Assembly: GCA_002338505.1 (NCBI GenBank)
Contig: DDIK01000218.1
Span: forward strand, 1 to 50,252
DNA: 50,252 nucleotides
Direction of reading: 5' to 3'
Origin: Bacteriovorax sp. UBA1852
GTDB lineage: Bacteria > Bdellovibrionota > Bacteriovoracia > Bacteriovoracales > Bacteriovoracaceae
Position numbers and translations under genes: made by a program. The notes under the pieces are model-generated. The model was not told where the DNA came from and ran no database searches. It was given only the letters and a program-made list of their open reading frames with translations. Every line of letters starts with the position of its first letter. Within the stretch, counting starts at the first letter, position 1. Positions 28,001 to 35,490 of this stretch are shown here, piece after piece.

Positions 28001-29092
28001 TCCTGTGACATAGGCACCATTTTTAATAACCTCATCTGGCTCTAGAAAGTGTGGAAGTATATTAAGTCCAGTTCTTGTTACATCATTATCCGTCAAGCTT
28101 GGTGCATTTGCAGGCTTACCATTTTCAACATCAAAGCCACCACTCTTAAGAATAACTTGATCAAGATTCGTATAATCATTATTTTTTAGCATTTTCGCGT
28201 ATGCTAGTCTCTTGTCAGGTCTCACGAGATTATAACGAAGAGTTACGTAATATGGGGAGTAACCATCTTTAATAGGGTCACCGTTGTCATCTAAGTATTT
28301 CCCGCTTGGAATATGTAGACCTTGCTCCATGATTCTATACGGTCCATTGCTAGGTCCGTCATTTCGAGCATCTTCTTCTGTGAAAGGTTCACAACCAGAA
28401 ATATTTCTAAAGTTTGATGTTCTAGCGGCATCAGCTTGTGGGTTTTGACTTGGGCCACCACCTGAAATATATTTTCCACCAATTGCTTTCGAGTCACCAA
28501 ATACTTTGTAGCGACCATTAAGTACACCATCTGTTTCTTGCTCAGCTTGTAGGATAAGTGTTCCGTACTCTGTCTGAGCAGCGCGACTTTGCCCCTCAAG
28601 AAAAGGGAGTGATTTAGTTGTAACTCCAGATATATTTACAGCTTGTTTAGCAACTTCAGCCCACTTCTTAATTGCGATAAGCATTTCTTCTGCATTTTCG
28701 TCACAATCTCCCCAGCAATTATGCTTATCATCTTTTAATCTCTTATATAATCTCGAACTTTCAGGGCTTATGAAGTTGACTTTCTTTGCCTCTAGGATAG
28801 CGTCGAATGCTCCCTCTAGGTTACTTTGAGCAAAATAAGGAGAATTTATGTTGGAGTCACCATGACATGCAAAACAAGTATTATCTTTAACTACAGGAAA
28901 AACACTTTCTTTAAAAGCTGCAAGCGATTGTGCTCTCGTAACACCTGATGGGATATCGGAGCCAGATGCTCCTGATTTTGAATTTTTTGGATCATCATCA
29001 AAAATAAGATCTGACTTTTCTCCACCTGGCGCAACACATCCGTAGAGGAGTGCACCAATTAATAATTGAATAACAATTACGTCCAGCTTCAT
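25040..29092 (-). CDS. Giant lipoprotein with three c-type haem motifs
   Basis: 1350 residues with a lipoprotein signal (LLYGC, lipidated C19). Three CxxCH motifs occur: CFACH near residue 72, CVNCH near 600 and CISCH near 1040. Sequence around the first two repeats (Phe-x6-V, then CHGD, then a P-x-FAQ stretch and a V/I-NF segment), and the third is a weaker copy, so there are three related haem domains in one chain. Between haem two and three is a beta-sandwich-like region resembling carbohydrate-binding modules (IWLRAKS to YYTVQL). Probably outer-membrane attached, passing electrons or sensing. Last gene of a four-gene minus-strand operon. Confidence 0.7.
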   Translation of the reverse strand: MKLDVIVIQLLIGALLYGCVAPGGEKSDLIFDDDPKNSKSGASGSDIPSGVTRAQSLAAFKESVFPVVKDNTCFACHGDSNINSPYFAQSNLEGAFDAILEAKKVNFISPESSRLYKRLKDDKHNCWGDCDENAEEMLIAIKKWAEVAKQAVNISGVTTKSLPFLEGQSRAAQTEYGTLILQAEQETDGVLNGRYKVFGDSKAIGGKYISGGGPSQNPQADAARTSNFRNISGCEPFTEEDARNDGPSNGPYRIMEQGLHIPSGKYLDDNGDPIKDGYSPYYVTLRYNLVRPDKRLAYAKMLKNNDYTNLDQVILKSGGFDVENGKPANAPSLTDNDVTRTGLNILPHFLEPDEVIKNGAYVTGTFTDDQGVERDMHTLFAPQFYDPETDKIYEMLDTKHRKDLFYRSIKNTLKSYFYNNSTPRSIPSLTYFKTVGFDLSKALDLKIAITLEDCNSGDLYCGRNDNKRYEVNSAINSPLTYDNALDWLKLNGSETGFVSATENEAGAFRRIDLYYYPFVDPTDRITRGTLNKTFYGGENGAFKDLESFSAIGSPISVRLDVDGTRSLNLDSYFNGGGEGVSQIDSINNFSNTLHSVLRSNSCVNCHGDTINQNNINAPKFAQRTAEAAWQILTSRELINFNAPNNSLRRAVDNNAGSIVHNTGNVASVEREIVNAISSWKNANDIDLAKNSTKRHKTFTISERTPGLASYRVKFTEAGDFNIWLRAKSTNGANAVTIRVLDSNGNKVNIYQSKKNPQKRSASCISYDIGDSPSWKWFTVGRASELENLDSLGNRKLKKGSENDLRPIPDSRFYWRIPSPGYYTVQLIEITDQFKIDLLAIDKVDDFDKDILDFQPDLRSFDEANISNYERNVLKYDVSELAGTPKNTSFFEIEVKEKFDSQNYIFKNPRFISSSSNLKIRNIKALVNNEFSFTDTTYTQLDYIVGKDRVLTFAPLITLQYDGKYQDVFAFSFDLVEKSDEELSYINPRGSISAAIEGRKCKNIDLFVKTVKPILMQSRLYRKDEYQEYVEDFPGTRRDDVNRPTPYKCISCHTQNHPYFKMTTFENDELLCEQALSRVDFSSYFQSLIIRGINGTYNHPKLHFIEELVFKKENDSSDTDSLQLKPTSNDDFSEFRKFVESQHALNEAFHENRRLLPNGSYESQGYVSSWVKSHFDTYKKSDVGITKTNYSSLTDREKKVAKFIGQLKRTSYRRIPNLENKIYYDPFIHDDLSGEIRTEADDIDAGTFNERDYNLYGITNAGAKVDSEDDSFNWAGYFDPISTNFSGALRVQKDGSSHIVESDGKKVFNLANGMSTDDDINDEFERIKQKYRMTVIRWIRSEHERAQAQGD

Positions 29093-29122
29093 GACGTCCC
29101 ACCTTTAAATATTTACAACTAT

Positions 29123-30730
29123 CTACGCACTTTTAAGTCTAATAAGGTCTTCAGCATCATCAGGTAAATCCTCAAAAGGGAATCTATCTTTGAACTGTTG
29201 AATGGCGTCAGCGATAATACCATCGTCGTCACTTTTCTCTGAAGAGAAAGCAAGATAGTTTAGAATCACGCCAATCCAAATTTTATCAGTACTATTTGCT
29301 ATTGATGTGGAAGTTAAAACAACTCCACCACCTTTTTTAAAGTGTCCTACTTGTCTCGTTCTATCTTTGCCATCACTTTTTTTGCTCTGTAGAATAAGGC
29401 TTCCATCTGTTGATCTATTATGACCAGGCTTAAAAACGAGCATTAATGTTGATGAGCGAGTTCCTGAATCAGAAGTCCAGATAACACGGCCTTTACCATC
29501 TGCAGACTCATCGATAACGCCATTTCTATCACCAACAACTCCACCATCTGTGTAGAGATGAATAAATAAGGGCTCGCCTCTTAAAGCTGCTAGCTTAATA
29601 CATTTTCCTATATACCTACCGATCTCACGATCTTTTCTATTTCCAACTGCAGAGTCTCCTGTGTGATAGTCACAACCACCAACTTGGATAGATCCTGCCC
29701 CAGCAATCCTATTGGTAACAAGATTTGCAATTGAAGCCACCTTTTGATCATTTACAACATCTGTCATTGGGTCACCGCCAAATGCAGCCTGAAGTTCTGC
29801 CTTAACAGCAGGTTCATTTATAGGATTTAATTTCTTTGGACTAAACTTATTAAAAATTTCCTCAACTCCATTTGTTGCTTTCATAAGGTGTTCTTTAGCA
29901 GCATTTTCAGAGGCAATTCCTCTAAAGTTTGTCTCAGAAACACCAGCAATTCGCTTCAAGAACTTCTTCATTCTATCAGTACCACCACCGGCACCAGCAT
30001 TTAGAAATTGCTCATTCATTAATTTATCGTTAATACTGAGAAGTCCTTCACCATCTCCAAAGTTTCTTATGTTTGAAGGTCTTTTGGAAAGATCTACAAG
30101 TTTTTGTGGAGAAGGTGATCTTGAGCCAGAGTCTGTATTTGTATCTCCGATAAGAGGTACTAATTTACCTTTAGCACCAGCTCGCTCAGCTGCATACATC
30201 GTATTTAAAGGATTAGCCGCACTATCGTCAGATGTTCGTGCACAGATTAAGAGGCCATCTACAGATTGTCTTAGATCAACACCGTCTACAGGTTCACTGA
30301 GTACACTGTTCATGCCCTCTAGTATTCCAGAGGTAGAATGAAATCTAATTCCATAAGAGTCATCATTCATTGATGAAACACTAGGATGCTGAGCCTTTGA
30401 AAGACCTAGGCTATGGTAATCTGAAAGATTTAGGTTTCCAAAGTTTTGAGGGTCTTCATCTGCAGTGAAGCCAACAGCGACATTTCCACCAGCTATATTC
30501 ATACCACCGGCACCTTCAATACATATATAGGGCACACCGCAAACACTATTCTCCGAACAAGCGGCATTCGCGGCTGAAGCATAGGCATTACTGGAAACAA
30601 GCATTGGTGCTGTTATCGCTGTGGATAAACCAATTATTCCCTGTGTGAGAAAATCTCTTCTTGTTGTAGGGATCTTGTGATCATCAAAAAGTAGAACATT
30701 TGAATTTTCTGTCTTTACTCTCTTTGCCAT
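29123..30730 (-). CDS. Tat-exported DUF1501-like protein
   Basis: 535 residues. A twin-arginine signal (TTRRDFLTQG, then a hydrophobic stretch and SNAYA) lies at about residues 22-52. The rest is globular and periplasmic, with GGCDYHTGD near residue 350 and a following strand IHLYTDGGVV, a pattern like the DTH and E-F-G-R region of DUF1501 (alkaline-phosphatase-like) proteins. DUF1501 proteins are usually encoded beside c-type cytochrome proteins, as here. Catalytic residues cannot be confirmed. Gaps to its neighbours are 30 nt and 9 nt. Confidence 0.6.
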   Translation of the reverse strand: MAKRVKTENSNVLLFDDHKIPTTRRDFLTQGIIGLSTAITAPMLVSSNAYASAANAACSENSVCGVPYICIEGAGGMNIAGGNVAVGFTADEDPQNFGNLNLSDYHSLGLSKAQHPSVSSMNDDSYGIRFHSTSGILEGMNSVLSEPVDGVDLRQSVDGLLICARTSDDSAANPLNTMYAAERAGAKGKLVPLIGDTNTDSGSRSPSPQKLVDLSKRPSNIRNFGDGEGLLSINDKLMNEQFLNAGAGGGTDRMKKFLKRIAGVSETNFRGIASENAAKEHLMKATNGVEEIFNKFSPKKLNPINEPAVKAELQAAFGGDPMTDVVNDQKVASIANLVTNRIAGAGSIQVGGCDYHTGDSAVGNRKDREIGRYIGKCIKLAALRGEPLFIHLYTDGGVVGDRNGVIDESADGKGRVIWTSDSGTRSSTLMLVFKPGHNRSTDGSLILQSKKSDGKDRTRQVGHFKKGGGVVLTSTSIANSTDKIWIGVILNYLAFSSEKSDDDGIIADAIQQFKDRFPFEDLPDDAEDLIRLKSA

Positions 30731-30739
30731 ACGCGCCTC

Positions 30740-31378
30740 TTATAATACCGTGTAATATGATGATGAAAGAATTGCTGAACATGTCATAGTAGTCAGTCTC
30801 TTTTTTACAGAGTCTGTTCCACCATCAGTAGATTCAACAAGAACTTTTCCATCAACTGGTTTATTTTTTATAATGTCTTCAAGTTTAGATCTAAGTTCAG
30901 AGAATTTTTGAACATCTGCTGACTTTGAACTATCGTAGTCTAGTAAGTTTTCCATAAGCATATTCAAAATGACATTGTCGTCATAATTGGCAAAGTCATA
31001 ATTCTTCCAAATGTCTGATTCATTTACGTAAACATCACAGTAAGAAAAAGAAAGTCTAAGTGCAGACACTTGAGAGAATGAAGAAAAAGTCGATGCAGAA
31101 TTATTAGCAGGTAAAGAATTCTTTATCGAATTAAATTCATTTATAATTGCATCATGACTAACGCTAACTCCAGTGGCCATTGATAGGGCGGAGTTGTATT
31201 CATTAAATGTACGAACAACTACATTTCTCTCTATCGCTTCCACTCCAATATCGGAGTCTGTATTTGCTGGTACTGTGGTATCTCCATCATCAGATGCACC
31301 TGCTGACTGAGATTTTTTCCCACCAGGAGTACAGCTAAAAAGAGATACTACAGCAATAACTGATATTAAGTACTTCAT
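30740..31378 (-). CDS. Small lipoprotein in the cytochrome operon
   Basis: 212 residues from the ATG at 31378, which is preceded by GGGAGA; the frame stays open six codons further. The lipobox is LFSC with lipidated C16, followed by a Gly/Ser/Asp-rich linker. The mature part (EYNSALSMATGV, NMLMENLLD) is helical with no motif I know. It begins right after the stop of the 469-residue gene, so it is co-expressed. A structural or maturation role in the complex is only inferred. Confidence 0.65.
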   Translation of the reverse strand: MKYLISVIAVVSLFSCTPGGKKSQSAGASDDGDTTVPANTDSDIGVEAIERNVVVRTFNEYNSALSMATGVSVSHDAIINEFNSIKNSLPANNSASTFSSFSQVSALRLSFSYCDVYVNESDIWKNYDFANYDDNVILNMLMENLLDYDSSKSADVQKFSELRSKLEDIIKNKPVDGKVLVESTDGGTDSVKKRLTTMTCSAILSSSYYTVL

Positions 31379-31380
31379 AT

Positions 31381-32790
31381 CTATTCTCCCATACACAGAA
31401 CAGCAGTTTGGATAAATAACTTTTTCATATTTTGGCCAGTGCTTTTAAAGTAAGATGCTAATTCTCTTACTGCGTTCTTTTCTGTTTGTGATTCAACACT
31501 TCTAAAACAAACTTTTTCAAAAACTTGTTTTGCCATACAAGAGTTTAGCTCATCAGTTTCAGCCCACATTTTACCAAGAGACTTCACACCATAACCTTCA
31601 CTTGTTTTACCCCATCCTAGAGCTGAATTTCGGCCAATGTTCCATAGATTAATCCATGAGTCGTCACTAACTACATGTCCATCTTCAAAGACAACATTTT
31701 TATTAACTTTGTGAGCAACTTTAGAATGATTATAAACTAGCGCCCCATCAGGGAAATCATAAAATGCAAAAGCTCCAGCGAATGCATCCATACCTGCGTG
31801 GCAACCTATACATAAAGACTTATATGTACTTGAGTTCCCACCTGGCGATCTATCAACATCTCTTCTATTTCTATAATCAGGAATAGTAGTGTCATTTAAC
31901 TGTTCCATTTCGTGGCAAAAGAAGTTCTTCATAGAGAATGCAACAGGAGCTCTATTTGTCCCAGCTGTTAAATATGCTTTACCAAAAGCTCTTGTCGTTA
32001 GTAGCCCTGATATAGCATAGTCATTATTGTGAAGAACAACATCTTGGGTTCTTCGCTTTAAAACTCTTGAGTCACTTAGATCAAGACCAAGTCTTTCGAT
32101 AGTTTCATAGTGAGCATTCGTATGCTTAATTAGATTAGTATCGAGGAATAGATCAAGGTGTGGTATGTAAAGTTTGTTAGAATTTTTGGCAGTATTATAT
32201 TCTGATTTTGTGAACTTTGTAAGGCGACAAACACTTTTATTTGTTTCAGTATCTAACCATCTGAAACGTCCTTTTATATCACTTGGAGAATCACAATCAT
32301 CACAAATCTTGTATCCATTGCAATTCTTTGTTGTCTGGTAAGACATTTCAGTTGCCACTCGACCATCTGCTTTGTAAACAACATTTTCATGGAGAAGAGC
32401 TCCAAACTTCAGAGGTCCAACAATGCTTCCATCAGGCGCATAGTCATACTCATCTCTTACATGACCAATAATTGTCGCACTCATGTCATTAAGTGACTCA
32501 AGAGTACTTCCATCTTCAGTCGTCCATGGTGTGACCATATTCTTAAGTACTACATTGTAAAACATCCCTCGAGTATTAATACCGTTTTTTGAGTCGATAA
32601 TATCTCGAGCAACCTGCTTTTGTTTTCCCGCTTTAATCTGCGCCTCTATATAATTGAGCTGCGCTCTATTTGCTTTTGCACCAGTTAAAGAAGCAAAGAG
32701 TCTTGATGCTTGCTCTCTTGTTCCAGCAAAAGTTGAGCTACTGGTAAGAGCGAATAACAGTGTTGAAATAATAATCTGTCGTTTTTTCAT
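31381..32790 (-). CDS. Exported protein with one c-type haem motif
   Basis: 469 residues with a Sec signal peptide (SSSTFA, cleavage near residue 22). A single CxxCH motif at C327-C330-H331 (SLCIGCHAGMD) marks a covalently bound haem; further cysteines occur in CNGYKICDDC. The segment KNFFCHEMEQL and the region around it recall DUF1592/DUF1588-type cytochrome-associated proteins, but I am not sure. First gene of the operon with the small lipoprotein, the Tat protein and the giant haem lipoprotein. The operon start lies about 240 nt downstream of the cytochrome c lipoprotein gene. Confidence 0.6.
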   Translation of the reverse strand: MKKRQIIISTLLFALTSSSTFAGTREQASRLFASLTGAKANRAQLNYIEAQIKAGKQKQVARDIIDSKNGINTRGMFYNVVLKNMVTPWTTEDGSTLESLNDMSATIIGHVRDEYDYAPDGSIVGPLKFGALLHENVVYKADGRVATEMSYQTTKNCNGYKICDDCDSPSDIKGRFRWLDTETNKSVCRLTKFTKSEYNTAKNSNKLYIPHLDLFLDTNLIKHTNAHYETIERLGLDLSDSRVLKRRTQDVVLHNNDYAISGLLTTRAFGKAYLTAGTNRAPVAFSMKNFFCHEMEQLNDTTIPDYRNRRDVDRSPGGNSSTYKSLCIGCHAGMDAFAGAFAFYDFPDGALVYNHSKVAHKVNKNVVFEDGHVVSDDSWINLWNIGRNSALGWGKTSEGYGVKSLGKMWAETDELNSCMAKQVFEKVCFRSVESQTEKNAVRELASYFKSTGQNMKKLFIQTAVLCMGE

Positions 32791-33033
32791 AATTGTAGCC
32801 TTTTCTTATTTGGCGAATATGTTCCAATAATAATATTTTATTTGAAAACGGAATTGATTACTTGCCAAATCTTATTGGATTTGTCGGTTAAGTGACGTGA
32901 CTTCTTTAATTTCGAGAGGATAAAATAGTATTAAATCTAAAAAAACTAAAATTTTTAAAGATGAAGGTGACAAAAATTGTTGCCATCGTGAGAATTTCAG
33001 TGACTTAGAAGAGTGTCAGAACGTGCCAAGTGC

Positions 33034-33402
33034 CTAGAGAGACTCTATCCAAGTGACAAGAGTGCTGTATTCTTCTTCTGTGAGATTTGCCCCACCAAGA
33101 GGCATATTTCCTCCACGGTTCTTTAATCTCGTAATGAGGGGAGAGTCGCCTATAATACCAGCGCTGACATTTCCAGAGTCTATCCACTTTTGATCTGTAT
33201 CAAGGGATGACCAACTATTGTGATAGCCGGAGTGACAATCGATACACTGGCTTTCAATAACTGCATATGCTTGAACAAGGTTAGTATTTGAAGGGTCAAT
33301 TGAAGAGTTTCCTAAAATATCATCAAATGTGTTTGAGTTTTGATTCTGACAACTCATAAAAAGAAAAAAGAATATAATGATAGGTAGGAGCTTTATCTTC
33401 AT
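33034..33402 (-). CDS. Cytochrome c lipoprotein (monohaem)
   Basis: 122 residues. The lipobox LFMSC gives lipidated C18. The haem-binding motif is C53-C56-H57 (CIDCH), and M100 in GGNMPLGG is the likely distal axial ligand, as in class I cytochromes c. A final helix with LVTWIESL completes the fold. It is a membrane-anchored electron carrier in the periplasm or on the outer membrane. It begins 2 nt after the YceI-like gene and is probably in one transcript with it. Confidence 0.8.
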   Translation of the reverse strand: MKIKLLPIIIFFFLFMSCQNQNSNTFDDILGNSSIDPSNTNLVQAYAVIESQCIDCHSGYHNSWSSLDTDQKWIDSGNVSAGIIGDSPLITRLKNRGGNMPLGGANLTEEEYSTLVTWIESL

Positions 33403-33404
33403 TG

Positions 33405-33893
33405 TTATTTCTTTTTCACAGTAGCGCTAATCTTAACGGTGTCTTCCACACCAACGCCCATATAGTTAATACCACCAATACCAAACTCTTTTAGACTGAT
33501 GTTGAAATACGCTTGTGCATACTTTGCGTTTAAGTCTTTATAGGTGAATTGAATCTTTTTCGTCTTATTGAATATTTTGATCTTAGCGATACCTTTATTC
33601 TTCTTTGCTCGAATATCGGTTACAGTCACACTAGGAAATTTTTTAAAGTTCATCTTTTTCTTCGTGTGATCATCTCTTAAGTCTACACCTGTTTTAAAGC
33701 TACTTACCTTCGTAACTAATTTATCAGCGAAATATATATCACCTTTCTTTTTAAGGCTCCCTTTGAGTCTTGCATTGATCGTAAATGATCCAGCGGGGTT
33801 AAGGGTAACATCTATTTTAACGCCCTTTTTAGGCTTTGCACTTACACTAAACGCTAGGAGAGTAATAATGATGAAATGAAGAAAGTGTCTCAT
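33405..33893 (-). CDS. YceI-like periplasmic protein
   Basis: 162 residues with a signal peptide ending near residue 19 (FSVSA). A lipocalin-like beta-barrel pattern is visible, with the family's central LRDDHTKKKMNF and FPSVTVT strand and an FNISLKEFGI strand. YceI proteins bind isoprenoid chains such as quinones. Its place directly before a cytochrome c lipoprotein suits a redox or quinone-linked role. The sequence is very Lys-rich. An AAAGGAAT site precedes the start, and a promoter candidate lies 30-57 nt upstream. Confidence 0.7.
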   Translation of the reverse strand: MRHFLHFIIITLLAFSVSAKPKKGVKIDVTLNPAGSFTINARLKGSLKKKGDIYFADKLVTKVSSFKTGVDLRDDHTKKKMNFKKFPSVTVTDIRAKKNKGIAKIKIFNKTKKIQFTYKDLNAKYAQAYFNISLKEFGIGGINYMGVGVEDTVKISATVKKK

Positions 33894-33922
33894 ATATATT
33901 CCTTTTTACTGATAACACCTTT

Positions 33923-33950
33923 ATTATATACGTTTTTTTATATTCTTTAA
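33923..33950 (-). promoter_or_regulatory. Promoter of the YceI-cytochrome c pair
   Basis: A perfect TATAAT on the minus strand (33923-33928), with TTAAAG as -35 (33945-33950) at 16 bp. The -35 is poor, the -10 good. Positioned about 30 nt before the YceI-like start. Confidence 0.4.
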
Positions 33951-34034
33951 GCAGAACATTCTGACCAGTAGTTGATGGAATTAGTACAGCGAACAAAACT
34001 TTTCAAAATCATTAAGTTTTCATATCATTTACAC

Positions 34035-34505
34035 ATGAAAAATCTTTATAAAAATATCCTCTTTATATGTACCCTTTTATTGTTTGGATGTGGCAAAAAT
34101 AGTGGTTCTGACAAAAGTGAATTGACCTTCTTTAAGGTCGAGTCAACTGATTTTAGTCGATATATCAATGAGAAGAGCCTTCCTGAGAATCCAAATACTT
34201 ACGAAGATATTACTCTTTATAATGATGAATACCCAATCGAAATTACTCTATATAAAGATGGTCGCTGGTTCTACGACTTAGCAAACCTTGATGATGGTAC
34301 GGGAACGTGGAAGTACGAAGGTGGAAAGATTAAGCTTTTTGCCACGAGAACCTTATTTGATATGTATATTGATATAGAGGCTAGAGAGAAAAATGCCAAG
34401 AAAGTGGCTATCAGATTTAGTGACCGATTTGGTGAGAAAGTTCTGATGATGCAAAAGAGAAGTCTTGAATCGACTGATCCTGCGCCCAACAATCAAAAGC
34501 AATAA
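34035..34505 (+). CDS. Small lipoprotein of unknown function
   Basis: 156 residues from ATG 34035. This start is chosen because it gives a compact lipoprotein signal (LLLFGC, C19); the frame is open upstream to a TTG at 33972, which would add 21 residues that spoil the signal. The mature part contains GTWKYEGGKIKLF, typical of a lipocalin-like or small beta-sandwich strand, but no known family. The gene stands alone between divergent and convergent neighbours. Confidence 0.6.
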   Translation: MKNLYKNILFICTLLLFGCGKNSGSDKSELTFFKVESTDFSRYINEKSLPENPNTYEDITLYNDEYPIEITLYKDGRWFYDLANLDDGTGTWKYEGGKIKLFATRTLFDMYIDIEAREKNAKKVAIRFSDRFGEKVLMMQKRSLESTDPAPNNQKQ

Positions 34506-34577
34506 ACTGCGACAAGAAAAAGAAAATTGTAAATTTTAAGAAGGCTAAAAGCATCGGATTCTCCTGAAATGAAAAGT

Positions 34578-34600
34578 GGAGCCCCGAAGGGCTCCCTTTG
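34578..34600. terminator. GC-rich hairpin terminator
   Basis: GGAGCCC (34578-34584), CGAA tetraloop, GGGCTCC (34589-34595). The T-run is short on the plus strand and better on the minus strand (ACTTTTCATTTC), so it probably ends minus-strand transcription from the pentapeptide gene. Confidence 0.6.
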
Positions 34601-34618
34601 TAGGTAGGATATAGATTG

Positions 34619-34704
34619 CCTAAGAGGATTATCCGTTATCAGTCTTAGGTAAGAATATAGATCTCCGGTAAAGAAAAGGCTTTGGCATATTTTCCTTGAG
34701 ATCT
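34619..34704. other. Structured intergenic segment
   Basis: Two separate 7-bp inverted repeats lie in the 224-nt gap after the lipoprotein gene: CCTAAGA/TCTTAGG (34619-34625, 34643-34649) and AGATCTC/GAGATCT (34659-34665, 34698-34704). With the neighbouring terminator this gives three consecutive stem-loops and no reading frame. A small RNA or a 3' processed tail is possible; no promoter was identified. Confidence 0.25.
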
Positions 34705-34729
34705 GTGAACCAAATATATGGCCAATAAA

Positions 34730-35254
34730 TTAAGCTGCTTTTAAAAAGTTTAAGAGTTTAGTGCCCCACTCATTGTGAGCATCATCTGTTTCAAGCCTTG
34801 TATCAATAGCGTCCTGAAGAGCTTCGGCTTCTTGCCAGTTGGTAGGCATGATGGCCAAACAGTTAGATTGCTGATTGCCGCCTCTGTTTATCTCTAGCTG
34901 GGTCTTAACATCTATCTTTATATGATTCAGATCTGAGCTCTTAAATGATGAGAATTCCCATTCGCAATTCTCAAAATTGCAACTTTCAAAATCTGAGTGT
35001 GCAATATGAGAAAATTCGAATCTGCAATCAACAAAATTGCAATTTACGAATGTGCAATTCTCAATTCGTGAAGCAAAGAACACACAAGACTTGAAGGTAA
35101 CATCGGTAAATGTAGTTAGAGAGAAGAGTGATCCAGAAATTGATAAACCCTCTAAAACATTAGACTTAATACTCTCATTTTCAATGATTTCATACTTTGT
35201 CTCGTCAAGTTGGTTTTCAAAAATTGGATCGATAAAGCGAGTTAGTGTGTTCAT
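34730..35254 (-). CDS. Pentapeptide-repeat protein
   Basis: 174 residues from ATG 35254, which has an ideal GGAGG site; the open frame further upstream (to 35401) crosses the promoter and is rejected. Residues of about 35-105 carry pentapeptide repeats of the A(D/N)LXX type (FKSCVFF, FVNCNF, CRFEF, SDFESCNF, CEWEF), rich in Cys and Phe, forming a right-handed beta-helix. The C-terminus is helical. No signal peptide, hence cytoplasmic. Pentapeptide proteins often mimic DNA or bind gyrase, but function here is unknown. It is divergent from an XRE-type regulator. Confidence 0.75.
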   Translation of the reverse strand: MNTLTRFIDPIFENQLDETKYEIIENESIKSNVLEGLSISGSLFSLTTFTDVTFKSCVFFASRIENCTFVNCNFVDCRFEFSHIAHSDFESCNFENCEWEFSSFKSSDLNHIKIDVKTQLEINRGGNQQSNCLAIMPTNWQEAEALQDAIDTRLETDDAHNEWGTKLLNFLKAA

Positions 35255-35290
35255 ATTCCCTCCAAGCCCTGTGTGCTTATGAGCCTGTTG

Positions 35291-35490
35291 TTGCAAGCTC
35301 AAACATAGAATAGTATATCTGACTCTTTGCGTCAAGCAATAAAATTGCATAAAGAAATTAATTTGCGTTCCGATAGGGATATTAATGGGATAGACTTGCA
35401 ATTTTGAGATTGCATCAGCTATCAGCTACGGGATTTCAGTATATTGCATGTATTGCAATAGTGGAATAGAAACCCAAAGGAGATTGCAAT
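35291..35490 (+). promoter_or_regulatory. Cluster of TTGCA(A/T) words, likely operators
   Basis: TTGCAA or TTGCAT occurs at 35291, 35345, 35396, 35410, 35444, 35453 and 35484, plus TTGCG at 35363. That is seven copies in 200 nt where about one or fewer would be expected. Some are palindromic (TATTGCAATA at 35451-35460). The last overlaps the ribosome-binding region and start codon of the regulator. Several spacings (54, 33, 34, 31) are near whole helical turns. Binding by the XRE protein is inferred. Confidence 0.55.
35307..35335 (-). promoter_or_regulatory. Promoter of the pentapeptide-repeat gene
   Basis: On the minus strand, TTGACG (35330-35335), a 17-bp spacer and TATTCT (35307-35312), which is close to the sigma-70 consensus. 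Transcription would start near 35300, giving a 45-nt leader. It lies inside the TTGCA cluster, so it is likely repressible. Confidence 0.65.

Noticed and set aside
32791..33033. Sigma-54-like TTGGCAAG on the minus strand in the 243-nt gap before the 469-residue cytochrome gene
   Set aside because: No GC dinucleotide at the correct distance from the GG, so it is not a sigma-54 promoter. No other gene or clear promoter is seen in the gap.
34960..35075. More TGCAA words inside the pentapeptide gene
   Set aside because: These mostly follow from the Cys-Asn codons (TGC AAT) of the repeats, so they were not counted as operators.
35255..35401. Upstream extension of the pentapeptide frame
   Set aside because: It crosses the predicted promoter, and the ATG at 35254 has a near-perfect ribosome-binding site.
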